A stretch of 64,000 nucleotides of DNA, taken from the NCBI RefSeq assembly GCF_900095725.1, contig NZ_FMMP01000009.1, forward strand, positions 310,001 to 374,000, given 5' to 3'. The notes beneath the pieces are model-generated. The model saw only the letters and a list, made by a program, of their open reading frames with translations. It was not told where the DNA came from and ran no database searches. This document shows positions 17,264 through 26,405 of this stretch, one piece after another; the stretch's first letter is position 1, and every line of letters starts with the position of its first letter. The DNA is from Cellulosilyticum sp. I15G10I2 (GTDB lineage: Bacteria; Bacillota; Clostridia; Lachnospirales; Cellulosilyticaceae). The position numbers and the translations under genes are program-made.

Positions 17264-19276
17264 TTATAACTTAAATTTTCCAATAACTTCTTGAAGATTT
17301 TGAGCTAGTTGAGATAACCCTTCACTAGCATCTGATATCTCTTTCATAGAAGCAGTCTGCTCCTCCATAGCTGCTGATACTTCTTCTGTTGAAACAGAGT
17401 TTTCTTCTGCAATGGCTGAGAGGCTTTGCAACAAGGATAAAATTTCATCTTTCATCTTATTCATCTTTTCTCCTGAAACATTTAAATTACAAGCTGCCTG
17501 CTCTGCAGTCTCTATTGCTTTAGCGATGTTCATGTAATTGTTTTTGCTTTCTCCTACGCTTTGCTGCTGCTCGTTTAAGATTGCTGCAACATTTTTCATA
17601 ATTTCAACTGAAGCTTGAGAGTTCATCTGGAGTTCTTTTACCACCTCGTTAATAGTATGAGTAGAAGTGCTAGACTGCTCTGCAAGCTTTCTGATTTCTT
17701 CTGCTACCACTGCAAAACCACGCCCCGCTTCTCCAGCTCTTGCAGCTTCTATCGCTGCATTAAGTGCTAAAAGATTGGTTTGATCTGCTATAAATCCAAT
17801 AACCGTACTTGCTTGTCCTATCTTGTCTACACTTGCATTGGTTTTAATGATCCCTTGCTGCACCTTTTGGGTAGCTTTTTGGCTTTCCTCAGAAATTTGA
17901 GCCAGCTTTTCGATCTCTTTTAATCCTTCATCAACCGTTTTATTGACTTTTTGTGAAGCCTTATTAAGATCTTTTAAATAGGCTGCATCGACTTCTATAA
18001 CCTTGCCGAGTTCTATCGCCTTCTCAGCGCCTTGTTCTGTATTTTCAGCTTGATTAGAAGCTCCTTTTGCAATTTCCTCTACTGCCTTTGACACCTGCTC
18101 TGCTGCATGGGCTGACTCCTCAGAAGTTGCGCTCATCTGCTCCGAAGAAGCTGCTACTTGCTCTGAAGAATGACTGATCTCTCCAATAATCTCCCGAAGG
18201 CTTTTTGTAATGCTTTGCAGTGACTGCGCAAGACTGCCAATCTCATCTTTACTCTTAAGAAGTTTATCAGGCACATTCTTAGTAATATCTAACTCTGCAA
18301 TATTCTTAGCATGCATAGTGATCTGAGTAAGAGGCTTTGCAATAGAGTTTCCTATAGAGTATGTAAGCGCTATACTAATGAGTAAGATAACAAGTGTGAT
18401 GTGCAAAATAGCCATTTGAAGCTTTGGGAGGAGCTCTAGTATCTCTTCTTTATCTGCAGTAACTGCCAAAATCCAATTGGTATTTTGAATTGGGGCATAG
18501 CTTGCATATAAACTTTTGCCATTAAATTTATAGGCTCCGATACCACTTTTTTCTTGAATCATTTGACTTGTTAATGCCCCCAGAGATTGCAGTTCTTTTT
18601 TTTCTTTTGCTTCCTCGATGGCATTAAACTGATTAAATACCTGGTCTCTATTAGGATGCCCAACTACAGTGCCTTGATCATTAATAATATAGCTGTATCC
18701 CTTTTTGCCAAATTTTATTGTATCACAAATATTACTTAAAGAATTTCCCTCTGTTCTTCCTATTAAAACACCAACTACTTTACCTTCTTGTTGAATCGGC
18801 GCAGCGTACATCTGCACCAATTCATTGGTAACTGAACTGACCATTATATCAGATACATTATTGTCTCCTGCAAATGCCCTTTTAACGTATTCCCTGTCTC
18901 CTAGATTTTTAGTTGCTCCATCATTGTAGTAAGCTGTTCCATCAGGATATACAATAGCAAGTGCTAAGAAATCTGTTCTTTCTACTTGCGCTTGCAGCTC
19001 AGGCTGTTGAACTTTCCAGTCCATACTTTCAATACCCTGCATACCTGCTATCATCCCAAGCGCATCTTTTCTGATTCTTAGTCTGCTTTCAGCTAAATAA
19101 GCGCCTTGATTAACGAGTGCCTGCATTCCTTTTTCTGCTTCTTTTTGGATAGCATAACTTGCATTTTGTAGTGCCAAAAGTCCTAGAGCTATTGATATCA
19201 TAACTATGAGTACTGAAAAAACAATAACTAGTCTTGCCTTAATGCTCCTTTTCTTTTTTACTATCTCTTTTTTCAT
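17264..19276 (-). CDS. Methyl-accepting chemotaxis protein with Cache sensor
   Basis: 670 residues. A first membrane span at about 13-35 is followed by an extracellular double-Cache-type sensor domain ([40 protein letters not shown]), a second span near 285-308, a HAMP segment and a signalling domain whose hairpin tip includes [20 protein letters not shown]. It should form receptor arrays with CheA/CheW. dCache domains often bind amino acids or other small carboxylates; the ligand is unknown. It is transcribed alone, convergent with the subtilase gene. Confidence 0.93.
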   Translation of the reverse strand: MKKEIVKKKRSIKARLVIVFSVLIVMISIALGLLALQNASYAIQKEAEKGMQALVNQGAYLAESRLRIRKDALGMIAGMQGIESMDWKVQQPELQAQVERTDFLALAIVYPDGTAYYNDGATKNLGDREYVKRAFAGDNNVSDIMVSSVTNELVQMYAAPIQQEGKVVGVLIGRTEGNSLSNICDTIKFGKKGYSYIINDQGTVVGHPNRDQVFNQFNAIEEAKEKKELQSLGALTSQMIQEKSGIGAYKFNGKSLYASYAPIQNTNWILAVTADKEEILELLPKLQMAILHITLVILLISIALTYSIGNSIAKPLTQITMHAKNIAELDITKNVPDKLLKSKDEIGSLAQSLQSITKSLREIIGEISHSSEQVAASSEQMSATSEESAHAAEQVSKAVEEIAKGASNQAENTEQGAEKAIELGKVIEVDAAYLKDLNKASQKVNKTVDEGLKEIEKLAQISEESQKATQKVQQGIIKTNASVDKIGQASTVIGFIADQTNLLALNAAIEAARAGEAGRGFAVVAEEIRKLAEQSSTSTHTINEVVKELQMNSQASVEIMKNVAAILNEQQQSVGESKNNYMNIAKAIETAEQAACNLNVSGEKMNKMKDEILSLLQSLSAIAEENSVSTEEVSAAMEEQTASMKEISDASEGLSQLAQNLQEVIGKFKL

Positions 19277-19344
19277 CTTCTGTCTCCTCTCACTTTCAAT
19301 TATCAGCTACAAATACGCAGCCCTAGTAATAGTTATAGGCATTA

Positions 19345-19410
19345 ATATAAAAAACCTAGAACGCAGGCTAAAATACGTTCTAGGGTTGCTTCATATATTC
19401 TATTTCTTTT
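19345..19410. repeat. Dispersed terminator-bearing repeat, copy 1
   Basis: The hairpin core CCTAGAACG/CGTTCTAGG (19355-19384) has the spacer CAGGCTAAAATA. On the minus strand it is followed by TTTTTTAT, so it terminates the sulfoglycolysis operon after the APC permease. A nearly identical element lies at 39550-39615, with similarity reaching into the flank (TATTCTATTTC against TATTCTGTTTC). Confidence 0.75.
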
Positions 19411-19470
19411 CATATGCAATATCTGTATACGCATTAAATACCTCTTCATAGATAAACCCTCAGCACAAGC

Positions 19471-20817
19471 CTAATTGCTGCTTTCCTCGATAACTTTTTT
19501 TGTACCAATATGATAAAACACGCTACCTAAAATTGACCAAAGAATCAGTACAATGATGGATTGCATCGACAGGAAACCTGGTGATCCAGGAATAACCAGC
19601 AACAAAATAAAAATACTGCTAAAAATTGTTGCAGCCAAGCCAACAATCTTTTCGATGCCGCTACTTATCCTATAGGCAGTAAGTGCGGTATAGAAGAAAA
19701 CAATTGCACCTCCCAAAGCAGCCATATCCACAATCCATTTCAATACCTGACGGCCAAAAAATGGTGCAGCAATAATAATGACTAATATAAAAAGGATGGC
19801 TTGATAAGGTGTGCCGTATTTTTGATGGCTCATTGAGAACTTTTTTGAAAGCAGCCCGTCTTCACTCATACTGGACATCACCCTCGCAGCTCCCATATAA
19901 AAGCTATTGACACCAGAGAATATGGCAAAGGCTAGACCAAAAGTTATAAACATCAATCCTGTATTTCCAAACAACTGCTTAATAGCATCTCCAGTGGCCC
20001 AGCCCGTATAACCCACTAGATCACCCCTAGAAAACATTGAAGCTGTCAGCACCAAAAGCATTTGATAAACAAAATATCCACAAATCAAAGATAAAACTGT
20101 AATGAAGATGACCTGTTTATAGGGTAGTTTTGCATCACTTGCTAATTTAGGGATATTAGAAACACCATAGTAAGCCCAAGGCGTGATGACTAGAATACTG
20201 ATAATACCGCCGAGATCGATAGTTTGTGGGTCTGAATAGGCTGCAAGCGGCGAATTCACACTATCTACCTTATTAAGTGCAAGAAAAAAGATTGAAAACA
20301 CTATGATAATAAGAAGTACAGTTACAATGTTTTGAACCTTAACGACTGCCTGTACGCCTCTTATCATAAACCAGGCGAATACAAGTACAACGACGACACT
20401 TATCAAGGCTTCGCCTAATGTAACCGGTGACCCAGCAACAGTATAAAGCGTAATAAAATCAGCATTCGGAAAAAGAACATTCTTAAAAATCAGGGAAAAG
20501 GAAGTTGCATTGAGTGCCGCGATGCCGATAAATACAATCAGCAGAAACCATCCTACGACAAAAGAGTGCTTCTGATTAAACGCTAGCTTGCTGTAAGAGT
20601 ATTCACCCCCTGTTGAATTCGGAGATTTATTGAGAATGATACCATAGCAGGATGCTATAGTGGATACCATAATCAGTCCAATAAACATTCCGATTACCGT
20701 ATTTAAAAATCCGGCCTCCGGCAAAAATTTTAATCCTGGCTGCATAAATGCGCCCCAGCCAATCATACCGCCTAAAGAAATTGTCAGTAATCCTAGTTTT
20801 GATACTTTTCTTTCCAT
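19471..20817 (-). CDS. APC-superfamily permease
   Basis: 448 residues with about 12 hydrophobic segments. The first contains GGMIGWGAFMQPG, the glycine-rich helix 1 signature of APC amino-acid/polyamine transporters. It is the last gene of the operon, 20 bases after the RpiB-like gene, and is followed by a terminator. APC carriers normally move amino acids or amines, so its presence in a sugar-sulfonate operon is unexpected. It might export a sulfonated end product or exchange it; this is inference without residue-level support. Confidence 0.85.
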   Translation of the reverse strand: MERKVSKLGLLTISLGGMIGWGAFMQPGLKFLPEAGFLNTVIGMFIGLIMVSTIASCYGIILNKSPNSTGGEYSYSKLAFNQKHSFVVGWFLLIVFIGIAALNATSFSLIFKNVLFPNADFITLYTVAGSPVTLGEALISVVVVLVFAWFMIRGVQAVVKVQNIVTVLLIIIVFSIFFLALNKVDSVNSPLAAYSDPQTIDLGGIISILVITPWAYYGVSNIPKLASDAKLPYKQVIFITVLSLICGYFVYQMLLVLTASMFSRGDLVGYTGWATGDAIKQLFGNTGLMFITFGLAFAIFSGVNSFYMGAARVMSSMSEDGLLSKKFSMSHQKYGTPYQAILFILVIIIAAPFFGRQVLKWIVDMAALGGAIVFFYTALTAYRISSGIEKIVGLAATIFSSIFILLLVIPGSPGFLSMQSIIVLILWSILGSVFYHIGTKKVIEESSN

Positions 20818-20837
20818 GTTATTACCTCCAATGTCTA

Positions 20838-21326
20838 TCAGAGCTTAGAGCTTCCAAAACTAGCCTGCTCAATTCCCTTCACTTCATCTCTTGCTTTTTT
20901 TAAGAAATCCTGTCGCCATTCCTCCAGGCCTTGTGTGAACTCGGTTTCCATAAACTTATTTGCCATTTCAGCTCCCATTATTTCGCCAACAACCCATCCG
21001 CCCATTGTAAGAACATTGGCATCATTAATGGCTCTGCATTTCTCAGCCGCATAAACACTCTCAACCACTGCAGCATAAACACCTTCAAACTTATTGGCAA
21101 CGATCGCCATACCCATTCCTGTCCCGCAGCACAGAATCGCCCTTTCAAATTCCTTATCTTGTATCTTCTTGGCTGCTATAGGTGCCACATTATAAAAAGG
21201 AAGTGGGGCTTCCACGTCTAATGTGCCACAATCAGTTACGTCGTAGCCTTTACTCATTAAATCACTCTTAATATATTCCTTTAAAAAGAATCCTGATTTG
21301 TCTGATCCAATTAAGACTTTTTTCAT
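20838..21326 (-). CDS. RpiB/LacAB-family isomerase, divergent; candidate sulfoerythrose isomerase
   Basis: 162 residues of the RpiB fold: GSDKSGFFLK near the start and catalytic Cys67 in CCGTGMGMAIVANK. In ordinary RpiB the N-terminal motif is GxDHxGFxLK and a His follows in REHNDANVL. Here those residues are Lys10 and Ile100 (RAINDANVL), and the Arg-rich C-terminal phosphate-binding segment is changed (GLEEWRQDF). The proton-transfer Cys is kept, but the ring-opening and phosphate contacts are not, which fits an open-chain, non-phosphorylated substrate. Next to a split transketolase and a sulfoquinovosidase, 4-deoxy-4-sulfoerythrose isomerase of the transketolase-type sulfoglycolysis is the best guess. 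A tetrose-phosphate isomerase is the alternative. Confidence 0.75.
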   Translation of the reverse strand: MKKVLIGSDKSGFFLKEYIKSDLMSKGYDVTDCGTLDVEAPLPFYNVAPIAAKKIQDKEFERAILCCGTGMGMAIVANKFEGVYAAVVESVYAAEKCRAINDANVLTMGGWVVGEIMGAEMANKFMETEFTQGLEEWRQDFLKKARDEVKGIEQASFGSSKL

Positions 21327-21327
21327 T

Positions 21328-22275
21328 TTATCTCTCCTTCATTTTTAAGACTTCCCTACAGTTTTTAACAATTTCTTCTGCAGTAAGGCCGTATTTCTGG
21401 GCAAGAAAGTCCTGCATACCCACTTCCCCAAAATGGTCCTTTACACCTACTATTTTCATAGGAACCGGATAGTTTTGAGACAGGCATTCCGCTACAGCAC
21501 TGCCAAGGCCATTGATAATGGAATGATTTTCAGCGCTTACCACGGCCCCTGTTTTCTTGGCTTCCTGCAAAATAGCATCTGTATCCAGCGGCTTGATGGT
21601 ATGCATATCCATAATCCCTGCATCAATTCCTTCCTCAGCCAGCATTTTTTCAGCTTTTACAGCTTCATAAACCATAATACCTGCAGCAATGATGGTAACA
21701 TCTTTTCCTGACTTGATGATCTTTGCCTTACCAAGCTCAAAGGTCTCACCTTCTTGATAGATCACTGGTACTTCTCTTCTTATCAGACGAATGTAAACAG
21801 CTCTATCATGATCAACAATCTGCGGAAAAAGTCCTGCCAGTTGCACCCCGTCTACGGGCTCAACGATACACATCCCGGGAATATTTCTCATAATGGCAAC
21901 ATCCTCCATGCTCATATGGGTTCCTCCATTAAGCATTGCCGTAATCCCTGGATCACTGCCCACCATTTTTACATTGTTTTTAGCATAACTTACGGACAAT
22001 GTTACCTGATCATTGCATCTTCTCGTTGTAAAAGGGGTAAAGGAATGGGTAAAGGGTATCATCCCTAATGTCGATATGCCGGCTGCTACTCCGATCATGT
22101 TGGCTTCAGCTACCCCCACATTGATCATCCTGTCAGGAAACTTATCTTTAAAAGCATGCGTTCCGCTGGCCAACATGAGATCAGCTTCTATGTAACAAAT
22201 CCGTTCGTCTTTTTTTGCCCTCTCAATCAATAATTCCGTAAATATTTCACGCATCCATCTTCCTGTTAACTGCAT
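21328..22275 (-). CDS. Transketolase C-terminal subunit
   Basis: 315 residues covering the pyrimidine-binding and C-terminal domains of transketolase (INVGVAEANMIGVAAGISTLG with the catalytic Glu, HTIKPLDTDAI). It pairs with the N-terminal subunit encoded just upstream, whose 3' end it overlaps by 10 bases. ATG 22254 (MREIFTELLIERA) is an equally plausible start and gives a more usual N-terminus. Split transketolases often act on unusual ketoses. In this operon a sulfofructose/sulfoerythrulose transketolase that leaves xylulose 5-phosphate is inferred. Confidence 0.88.
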   Translation of the reverse strand: MQLTGRWMREIFTELLIERAKKDERICYIEADLMLASGTHAFKDKFPDRMINVGVAEANMIGVAAGISTLGMIPFTHSFTPFTTRRCNDQVTLSVSYAKNNVKMVGSDPGITAMLNGGTHMSMEDVAIMRNIPGMCIVEPVDGVQLAGLFPQIVDHDRAVYIRLIRREVPVIYQEGETFELGKAKIIKSGKDVTIIAAGIMVYEAVKAEKMLAEEGIDAGIMDMHTIKPLDTDAILQEAKKTGAVVSAENHSIINGLGSAVAECLSQNYPVPMKIVGVKDHFGEVGMQDFLAQKYGLTAEEIVKNCREVLKMKER

Positions 22276-23102
22276 GGTCTCACCTTCATTTCATCCAATT
22301 CTTTAACCGCCTGTTTCCACATTTCTTCCGTAACGGCCATATTATGTGAAACTAACTTGTTTTCGCAGAAGCTTGCACCCTTCCCTTTAATCGTATCCAT
22401 AATGATCATAGAAGGTCTGCTGGCCATATTTTGTGCTAGAAAAATTGCATTTTTCAGTGCCTTAACATCATGGCCGTCAACAACCTGCACATGCCAGCCA
22501 AAGGATTTCCACTTATCATGAAGTGGATAAAGCCCGTTAATTTGTTCGATGGTCCCATCAATTTGCATTTTGTTATAGTCTGTAAAAGCTATCAGCTTAT
22601 CTAGCCTCTGAGACCCTGCAAGCATAGCCGCTTCCCAAATCTGACCTTCCTGAGACTCACCATCACCGATGCACACATAGGTCCAATAATTCTTCTTCAA
22701 CATTCTTGCCCCAAGGGCCACACCAACAGCACATGAAAACCCTTGCCCAAGAGACCCCGTAGTCATGTCTATCCCTATAGTTCGGTTTTTATCACAATGA
22801 CTTGGCAAATTAGTGTTTGGGCGGTTGAGTGTGTCCAGTATTGATTTATCAAAATACCCCTTTAGTGCTAATGCCGCATAGAGCGCCGGACCGCCATGAC
22901 CTTTTGAAAGAACAAATCTGTCACGATTTTCGTCCTTAGGATTTTTAGGATCAACATTCATCATATCGAAATACAGTACAGAAAGCAGATCGCAGATCGA
23001 GAGACACCCACCGATATGGCCGACACCTAATTTCCCGATACTTTCTATTGTCAGCTTTCTAATTTCTAAGGCTATATCCTCTAAATATTCATACTTATTC
23101 AT
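22266..23102 (-). CDS. Transketolase N-terminal (TPP-binding) subunit
   Basis: 278 residues with the thiamine diphosphate motif GDGESQEGQIWEAAM running to DYNKMQIDG, and KGHGGPALYAAL as expected for the PP domain. It lacks the pyrimidine domain, which is supplied by the adjacent subunit. A second, different split pair is encoded at 46708-48479, so this organism keeps pathway-specific transketolases. Position between the Fe-alcohol dehydrogenase and the divergent RpiB-like isomerase supports a role in the sulfosugar route. Confidence 0.9.
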   Translation of the reverse strand: MNKYEYLEDIALEIRKLTIESIGKLGVGHIGGCLSICDLLSVLYFDMMNVDPKNPKDENRDRFVLSKGHGGPALYAALALKGYFDKSILDTLNRPNTNLPSHCDKNRTIGIDMTTGSLGQGFSCAVGVALGARMLKKNYWTYVCIGDGESQEGQIWEAAMLAGSQRLDKLIAFTDYNKMQIDGTIEQINGLYPLHDKWKSFGWHVQVVDGHDVKALKNAIFLAQNMASRPSMIIMDTIKGKGASFCENKLVSHNMAVTEEMWKQAVKELDEMKVRPCS

Positions 23103-23114
23103 ATCCTTACCACC

Positions 23115-24239
23115 TTATAGTATCGATTTTAATAAATCATATAATATGTCTTCATCCACCTTAACAGGTGTAAAATGAATGAGTGGTGCCTTCATAGAAA
23201 CTTCCACGATTTTTTTAAGATCACTTTCCTTGATATTGAGTGCGCTTAACCGTGTCGGCAGATTGATAGCTTCCATAATAGCCTCAACCCGGTTAATAAA
23301 GGCATCAACGCAGTCATAGCCAAGCATCGCAAACAGCGCATCCATCTTATCTTTACGTCCATTGTATGCAAGTTTAATGAAAGCCGGGAGCGTTATGCTG
23401 CATGCTAAACCATGACTTGCGCCAAAATCCGTAGTTAGCGGAAAACTTACTGCATGGATACCCGTGGTCTTTGTCTGACTAAAAGAAATACCTGCAGCAA
23501 CACTGGCAAAGGCCATATTTTTGCGTGCAGCAGAATGGGTTGGCTCTTTGCATGCTGTTTCAATATTCTCAAGAATCGTCTTGATAACTGAGATCGATAA
23601 AGCATCTGAAATAGGATTTGAATTGACGCTCCAGTACGCCTCAATAGCATGTGTAAAAGCATCCATACCTGTAGAAGCCGTTATATGGGAAGGCATAGTA
23701 TGCGTCAGTTCCGGATCAATAAGTGCAATATCCGGCCAGAAATACTCTGAAGCAAAGGGCATCTTAATCCCTGTCTCCTTATTGGTGTAAACACCAATGT
23801 TAGTTACTTCACTACCTGTACCTGCTGTTGTCGGAATACAAATCAACTGGGCATCTCTAGGCTTAAGGACTTTATCGCCTGTACTATAGTAGTCAAAAAT
23901 ACTGCCCTCGTTGTTAATAAGACAAGCTGCCATTTTTGAAGCATCCATAGCACTGCCGCCGCCAAGCCCTATCACTACATCCACATGATTGCTTCTTGCA
24001 ATTTCTGCTGCCCTATCAACAGTCTGACAGGAGGGATTGGGTTCAATCTCACTAAAAAATACAACTTTTTCAATATGGGTTGCCTCTGCTACCTTTTGGG
24101 CCGATCCGTTCTTATAAAAAAACGGATCACACATCATCAGCAGACTGGTGCCCTTAACGTGCTTCACAAGACTCTCTGCGGCACCCTCTTCAAACACCAC
24201 TTTTGTGGGCATATGAAAGTTAAAGCTCATTTTTTCCAT
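23115..24239 (-). CDS. Iron-containing alcohol dehydrogenase; candidate sulfoacetaldehyde reductase
   Basis: 374 residues, group III alcohol dehydrogenase: NAD(P)-binding GLGGGSAMDASK, PTTAGTGSEVT, and metal ligands in DAFTHAIEAYW and in FPLTTDFGASHG together with the preceding GIHAV. The family reduces small aldehydes. Metal-dependent members reduce sulfoacetaldehyde to isethionate or sulfolactaldehyde to dihydroxypropanesulfonate. In this operon a terminal reduction that regenerates NAD+ is likely. Which sulfonated aldehyde it uses cannot be told from sequence. Confidence 0.88.
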   Translation of the reverse strand: MEKMSFNFHMPTKVVFEEGAAESLVKHVKGTSLLMMCDPFFYKNGSAQKVAEATHIEKVVFFSEIEPNPSCQTVDRAAEIARSNHVDVVIGLGGGSAMDASKMAACLINNEGSIFDYYSTGDKVLKPRDAQLICIPTTAGTGSEVTNIGVYTNKETGIKMPFASEYFWPDIALIDPELTHTMPSHITASTGMDAFTHAIEAYWSVNSNPISDALSISVIKTILENIETACKEPTHSAARKNMAFASVAAGISFSQTKTTGIHAVSFPLTTDFGASHGLACSITLPAFIKLAYNGRKDKMDALFAMLGYDCVDAFINRVEAIMEAINLPTRLSALNIKESDLKKIVEVSMKAPLIHFTPVKVDEDILYDLLKSIL

Positions 24240-24243
24240 CTTT

Positions 24244-25335
24244 TCACCTCTTATTTACTACATATACCGTTGGCATCATAAACTTTTCTCCGTCAATATC
24301 ACACGTAATATAAGCATAATTGCCTGTATATGTTATTATTTCAATTCCGTTTTCAGTTACAAGCACTGTATCTTCACATTTTGAACCTTGAATAGTAGGA
24401 TTAAAGGCATAAGCTTCATCCCTTCTTACTGAATGTGTACAGCCAATGTTTGCTCTTAGTTCCCTTGGGATAAAACCAGTTAATCCACCCTGATGATGTT
24501 CCTTGTACTCAAGAGGATATCCTTGCTTTTGATATTCCAGCAAACCTTTCCCAAATGCACTCTCGACAGTATTGCCGATTTTAAGGCCGCTTAAAAATGC
24601 CGCATGGACCATGGCACATCTTGTGTGTTTTTCTACCATATCTTCATCATAGTCAAGGAGTACATCACGAGACAGTGATACAATGAGACCATTTCTTCTG
24701 CCGCAGATTCCCACAAGCCCATAGTTTTCAAGTCGATTACCGGCCATAACCGGATGTCTATACCTTAGTGCCCTTTCGTCAAAAGCTATTAAAATAGTAA
24801 TAGGTTCAATATTATTGCTCCAGAGCCTACCTGAAATCTCTCCTGCAAGCTCATATTCGCTGATCCCTTTCTTAAGGTTCTTACAGATTTCCTCAATGAG
24901 AACAGCCGTATCATAACTAAGCTTTTTATATTCCTCACGATCATAAGGCGTCATAATGGTCCGTAGTTTAAAGAGTTCTGCCTCTACCTCCCCTTCTGTT
25001 GCCATTTTCAACCCGCCTATAATTTGACTCACAACCTCTTCTCGCTTTTGTGGTTCATCCCATGGGTATCCTATGGCACAAACAGAAGGATTTGAGTCTA
25101 ACTGTTCGTTATAAAGACGCATAATTTCAATGTTCTCGCTGACTAAATAAATGTGATCAAGTGTAATAAAAAGACTGCCGCAGGCTACAGTTGATGCAAG
25201 ACCTATAAAGCCTCTTCCCCGAGTGACGTAGCTAAAATTAGCCTGAGATTTTATTTCAATACCTTCAAAGTTTTTTTCCCTTAGTATATTTCTAATTGCT
25301 TCTACCTTATATAAAAAATCTTCTTGTCTTGTCAT
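24244..25335 (-). CDS. M24 (creatinase/prolidase-fold) protein lacking metal ligands
   Basis: 363 residues with the two-domain creatinase/prolidase layout. The pita-bread metal ligands look mostly lost: the segment expected to hold two Asp reads YGLVGICGRRNGLIVSLSRDV, and the first C-terminal Glu position reads FNPTIQG. A His region (EHHQGGLTGF) and the last acidic strand (SKCEDTVLVTENGIEII) remain. It is therefore unlikely to be an ordinary metallopeptidase. It is tightly packed between the transaldolase (8 bases) and the dehydrogenase (5 bases), so it is a true operon member. A non-metallo hydrolase, isomerase or binding role is open. Confidence 0.75.
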   Translation of the reverse strand: MTRQEDFLYKVEAIRNILREKNFEGIEIKSQANFSYVTRGRGFIGLASTVACGSLFITLDHIYLVSENIEIMRLYNEQLDSNPSVCAIGYPWDEPQKREEVVSQIIGGLKMATEGEVEAELFKLRTIMTPYDREEYKKLSYDTAVLIEEICKNLKKGISEYELAGEISGRLWSNNIEPITILIAFDERALRYRHPVMAGNRLENYGLVGICGRRNGLIVSLSRDVLLDYDEDMVEKHTRCAMVHAAFLSGLKIGNTVESAFGKGLLEYQKQGYPLEYKEHHQGGLTGFIPRELRANIGCTHSVRRDEAYAFNPTIQGSKCEDTVLVTENGIEIITYTGNYAYITCDIDGEKFMMPTVYVVNKR

Positions 25336-25342
25336 AGCGCAC

Positions 25343-26392
25343 CTATCTCAATATGTACTTTCTGATAATCTGAACTAATTCGTCATAACCTTGATAAAAC
25401 TGTGTCAGCGTATCAATAACTGCGCCATAATGATCAAATTCATGAACCGACATCCCATCAACATCGTAGGCTTTTACAAATTCAGGTACTGTGAGAAGCT
25501 GCTGCATTAACTTCGAATCAACAGGTATATCGATCTGATCCTTAATGTCGACGTTACTGCCGTTAATTTTTTTCTGGAAATCTGGCGGAATGGTTGCTAG
25601 TAGATCTCCACCCACAAGAGCTGTCCAGTGATGAATATTTCTAAAGGCAGCAGTCAGGAGCTTAGTCTTGTAGTTTCTTTCTTTATAGAGCGTATAATAT
25701 TTCTTTGCACAGGCAATACCTGCCCACTCAAGAGCTTCAGGGTCAATCAGTCTATCTTGAGGTTTGATCACTTTTTTAATATAATCATCTGTTCTGCCAA
25801 TCATAATGGTACACACTGGTGTAATTTCTGAATTGTCTTTTCCTTCCTCCATTCTGCGCTTTAGTCCTCTTTCCACAGCCTCTGCAACAGCAACAGCTTG
25901 AGGAACACTAAAACATACTGTGGCATTAATAGATATGCCATGGTAGGTCGCTTCTTCAATAGCCTTTACACCTGCTGACGTTACTGGGATTTTTATTTGT
26001 ATGTTTGGGGCAAGGGTTGCAAAGTGAAGTGCTTGACTAAGGATTAAGTCGGGACTTTTACAATACTTCGTGTTGGTCTGAATCGAAATACGTCCAGTTC
26101 CTGTTTTAGGATTATAGATAGGCTCGAGTTTCTTCGCACCATCCACGGCCATCTTTTCTATCATGATCCAGGCAATCTCATCTTCCGTTAAGGTTGGTTT
26201 TTCCTCAATGATTTTAAGAATTTCCTTTTCATAAAACTCTAAATTATTCTGCAGCACACTTTTTACAATAATCGGGTTGGTTGTTGCACCAATACAATTA
26301 TTATCTAGGGCATACTCAAGATCCTTAAGATCACAGGAATCATTCCAAAATTGTGTGCTGTACTTTTGACTCGTCTCTTTTAAAACACTCAT
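25343..26392 (-). CDS. Transaldolase-family protein (large form)
   Basis: About 349 residues; ATG 26392 is chosen because GGAGG lies 9 bases upstream, whereas the longer frame overlaps the preceding gene. It shows transaldolase-family features: GATTNPIIVKSVL near the N-terminus, the Schiff-base Lys in IQIKIPVTSAGVKAI, and INATVCFSVPQAVAVAEAVE. It is longer than the FSA-like protein encoded two genes upstream and is diverged from housekeeping TalB. Two transaldolase-family enzymes in one operon suggests different substrates, perhaps sulfofructose for one and a C4/C7 sugar for the other. Confidence 0.82.
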   Translation of the reverse strand: MSVLKETSQKYSTQFWNDSCDLKDLEYALDNNCIGATTNPIIVKSVLQNNLEFYEKEILKIIEEKPTLTEDEIAWIMIEKMAVDGAKKLEPIYNPKTGTGRISIQTNTKYCKSPDLILSQALHFATLAPNIQIKIPVTSAGVKAIEEATYHGISINATVCFSVPQAVAVAEAVERGLKRRMEEGKDNSEITPVCTIMIGRTDDYIKKVIKPQDRLIDPEALEWAGIACAKKYYTLYKERNYKTKLLTAAFRNIHHWTALVGGDLLATIPPDFQKKINGSNVDIKDQIDIPVDSKLMQQLLTVPEFVKAYDVDGMSVHEFDHYGAVIDTLTQFYQGYDELVQIIRKYILR

Positions 26393-26405
26393 TTTACTTA
26401 CCTCC

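Noticed and set aside
16945-17283. 112-residue minus-strand frame opposite the subtilase 3' end
   Set aside because: It lies almost wholly antisense to a well-supported gene and has no recognisable domain or ribosome binding site.
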